This document shows positions 13,264 to 13,420 of a stretch of DNA of 13,420 nt, one piece after another. Numbering within the stretch: position 1 is the stretch's first letter; each line of letters starts with the position of its first letter. Source of the stretch: QHXQ01 sp036389375. Lineage in GTDB: Bacteria; Acidobacteriota; Blastocatellia; Pyrinomonadales; Pyrinomonadaceae. The notes beneath the pieces are model-generated. The model had not been told where the DNA came from and did no database searches. It was given only the letters and a program-made list of their open reading frames with translations. Made by a program: the position numbers and the translations under genes. The stretch is taken from positions 1 to 13,420 of the forward strand of contig DASVQA010000244.1 in NCBI GenBank assembly GCA_036389375.1. Reading direction: 5' to 3'.

Positions 13264-13420
13264 ATGTCAACCCCTGTACCGCCTTGTAACGATAACCAGC
13301 CCTTCACGGGGCAGAACACACGCGCCAACCTTGAACGACTGCTCAACGAGATGATCGAACAACCGGAGCGCCGGCCAGAGATTACGCGCGAGATCGACGA
13401 AGTTTTCGGACAGGATAAAG
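13264..13420 (+). CDS. Unidentified protein, N-terminal fragment (3' partial), possibly a nucleotidyl cyclase
   Basis: The frame starts at ATG 13264, with AGG six bases upstream, and stays open for 52 codons to the right edge. The product starts MSTPVPPCNDNQPFTGQNTR and continues with a charged, probably helical stretch (NLERLLNEMIEQPERR, then ITREIDEVFGQDK). No leader or membrane segment is visible. I do not recognise a domain with confidence. The charged helix ending in EIDEVFGQDK resembles, from memory, the segment just before the catalytic domain of some acidobacterial adenylate/guanylate cyclases, but the diagnostic residues would lie beyond the window. It diverges from the suf operon and shares the 189-base region with it, so it could be affected by the same regulator. 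Confidence 0.6.
   Translation, partial: MSTPVPPCNDNQPFTGQNTRANLERLLNEMIEQPERRPEITREIDEVFGQDK

Noticed and set aside
1..13420. CRISPR array, tRNA, rRNA, transposase or phage gene
   Set aside because: Looked for regularly spaced long repeats, cloverleaf-like segments and transposase frames; none supported.

Overview
The window is GC-rich and almost fully coding. It holds eleven genes and only short intergenic gaps; the largest is the 189-base divergent region at 13075-13263, and none exceeds 300 bases. Three things together suggest an Acidobacteriota genome, perhaps class Blastocatellia: the gene order rrf2-sufB-sufC-sufD-sufS-sufU, an N-succinylamino acid racemase/o-succinylbenzoate synthase of the Deinococcus/Thermus/Geobacillus type, and DUF5939-type cyclases. 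This is inference from family resemblance, with no search run. I see no tRNA, rRNA, CRISPR array, transposase or phage gene.

Layout. (1) 1-1049, plus strand: the 3' part of a class III nucleotidyl cyclase, open at the left edge. (2) 1133-6960, minus strand: four genes transcribed in the order racemase/OSBS, M20 peptidase, gamma-glutamyltransferase, Xaa-Pro aminopeptidase. The last two carry N-terminal signal sequences and the first two do not. This looks like an amino-acid and peptide salvage cluster with a periplasmic or exported half and a cytoplasmic half. (3) 7108-13074, minus strand: a complete SUF iron-sulfur cluster assembly operon led by an Rrf2-family repressor with three cysteines. 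Its order is rrf2, sufB, sufC, sufD, sufS, sufU. (4) 13264 to the right edge, plus strand: the start of a divergent gene, possibly another cyclase.

How the parts work together. The Rrf2 protein probably senses Fe-S status and represses its own operon. A good sigma70-type promoter (TTGACT, 18-base spacer, TATAAT) lies in front of it, and a 24-bp imperfect palindrome overlaps the -35 box. SufS takes sulfur from cysteine and SufU relays it to the SufBCD scaffold. A long hairpin at 7027-7072 separates the suf operon from the salvage cluster, and a candidate extended -10 promoter lies between that hairpin and the racemase gene. The adjacent racemase/OSBS and M20 hydrolase resemble the known route that turns D-amino acids into L-amino acids through N-succinyl intermediates. 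The succinyltransferase of that route is not in the window.

Four gene starts were moved inward from the longest open frame: gamma-glutamyltransferase, racemase/OSBS, Rrf2 and sufD. The first three moves rest on ribosome binding sites and on family residue numbering. Between genes there are short degenerate repeats: 7-base units in inverted arrays at 1030-1125 and 11024-11098, and 9-base units at 6980-7015 and 12541-12571.
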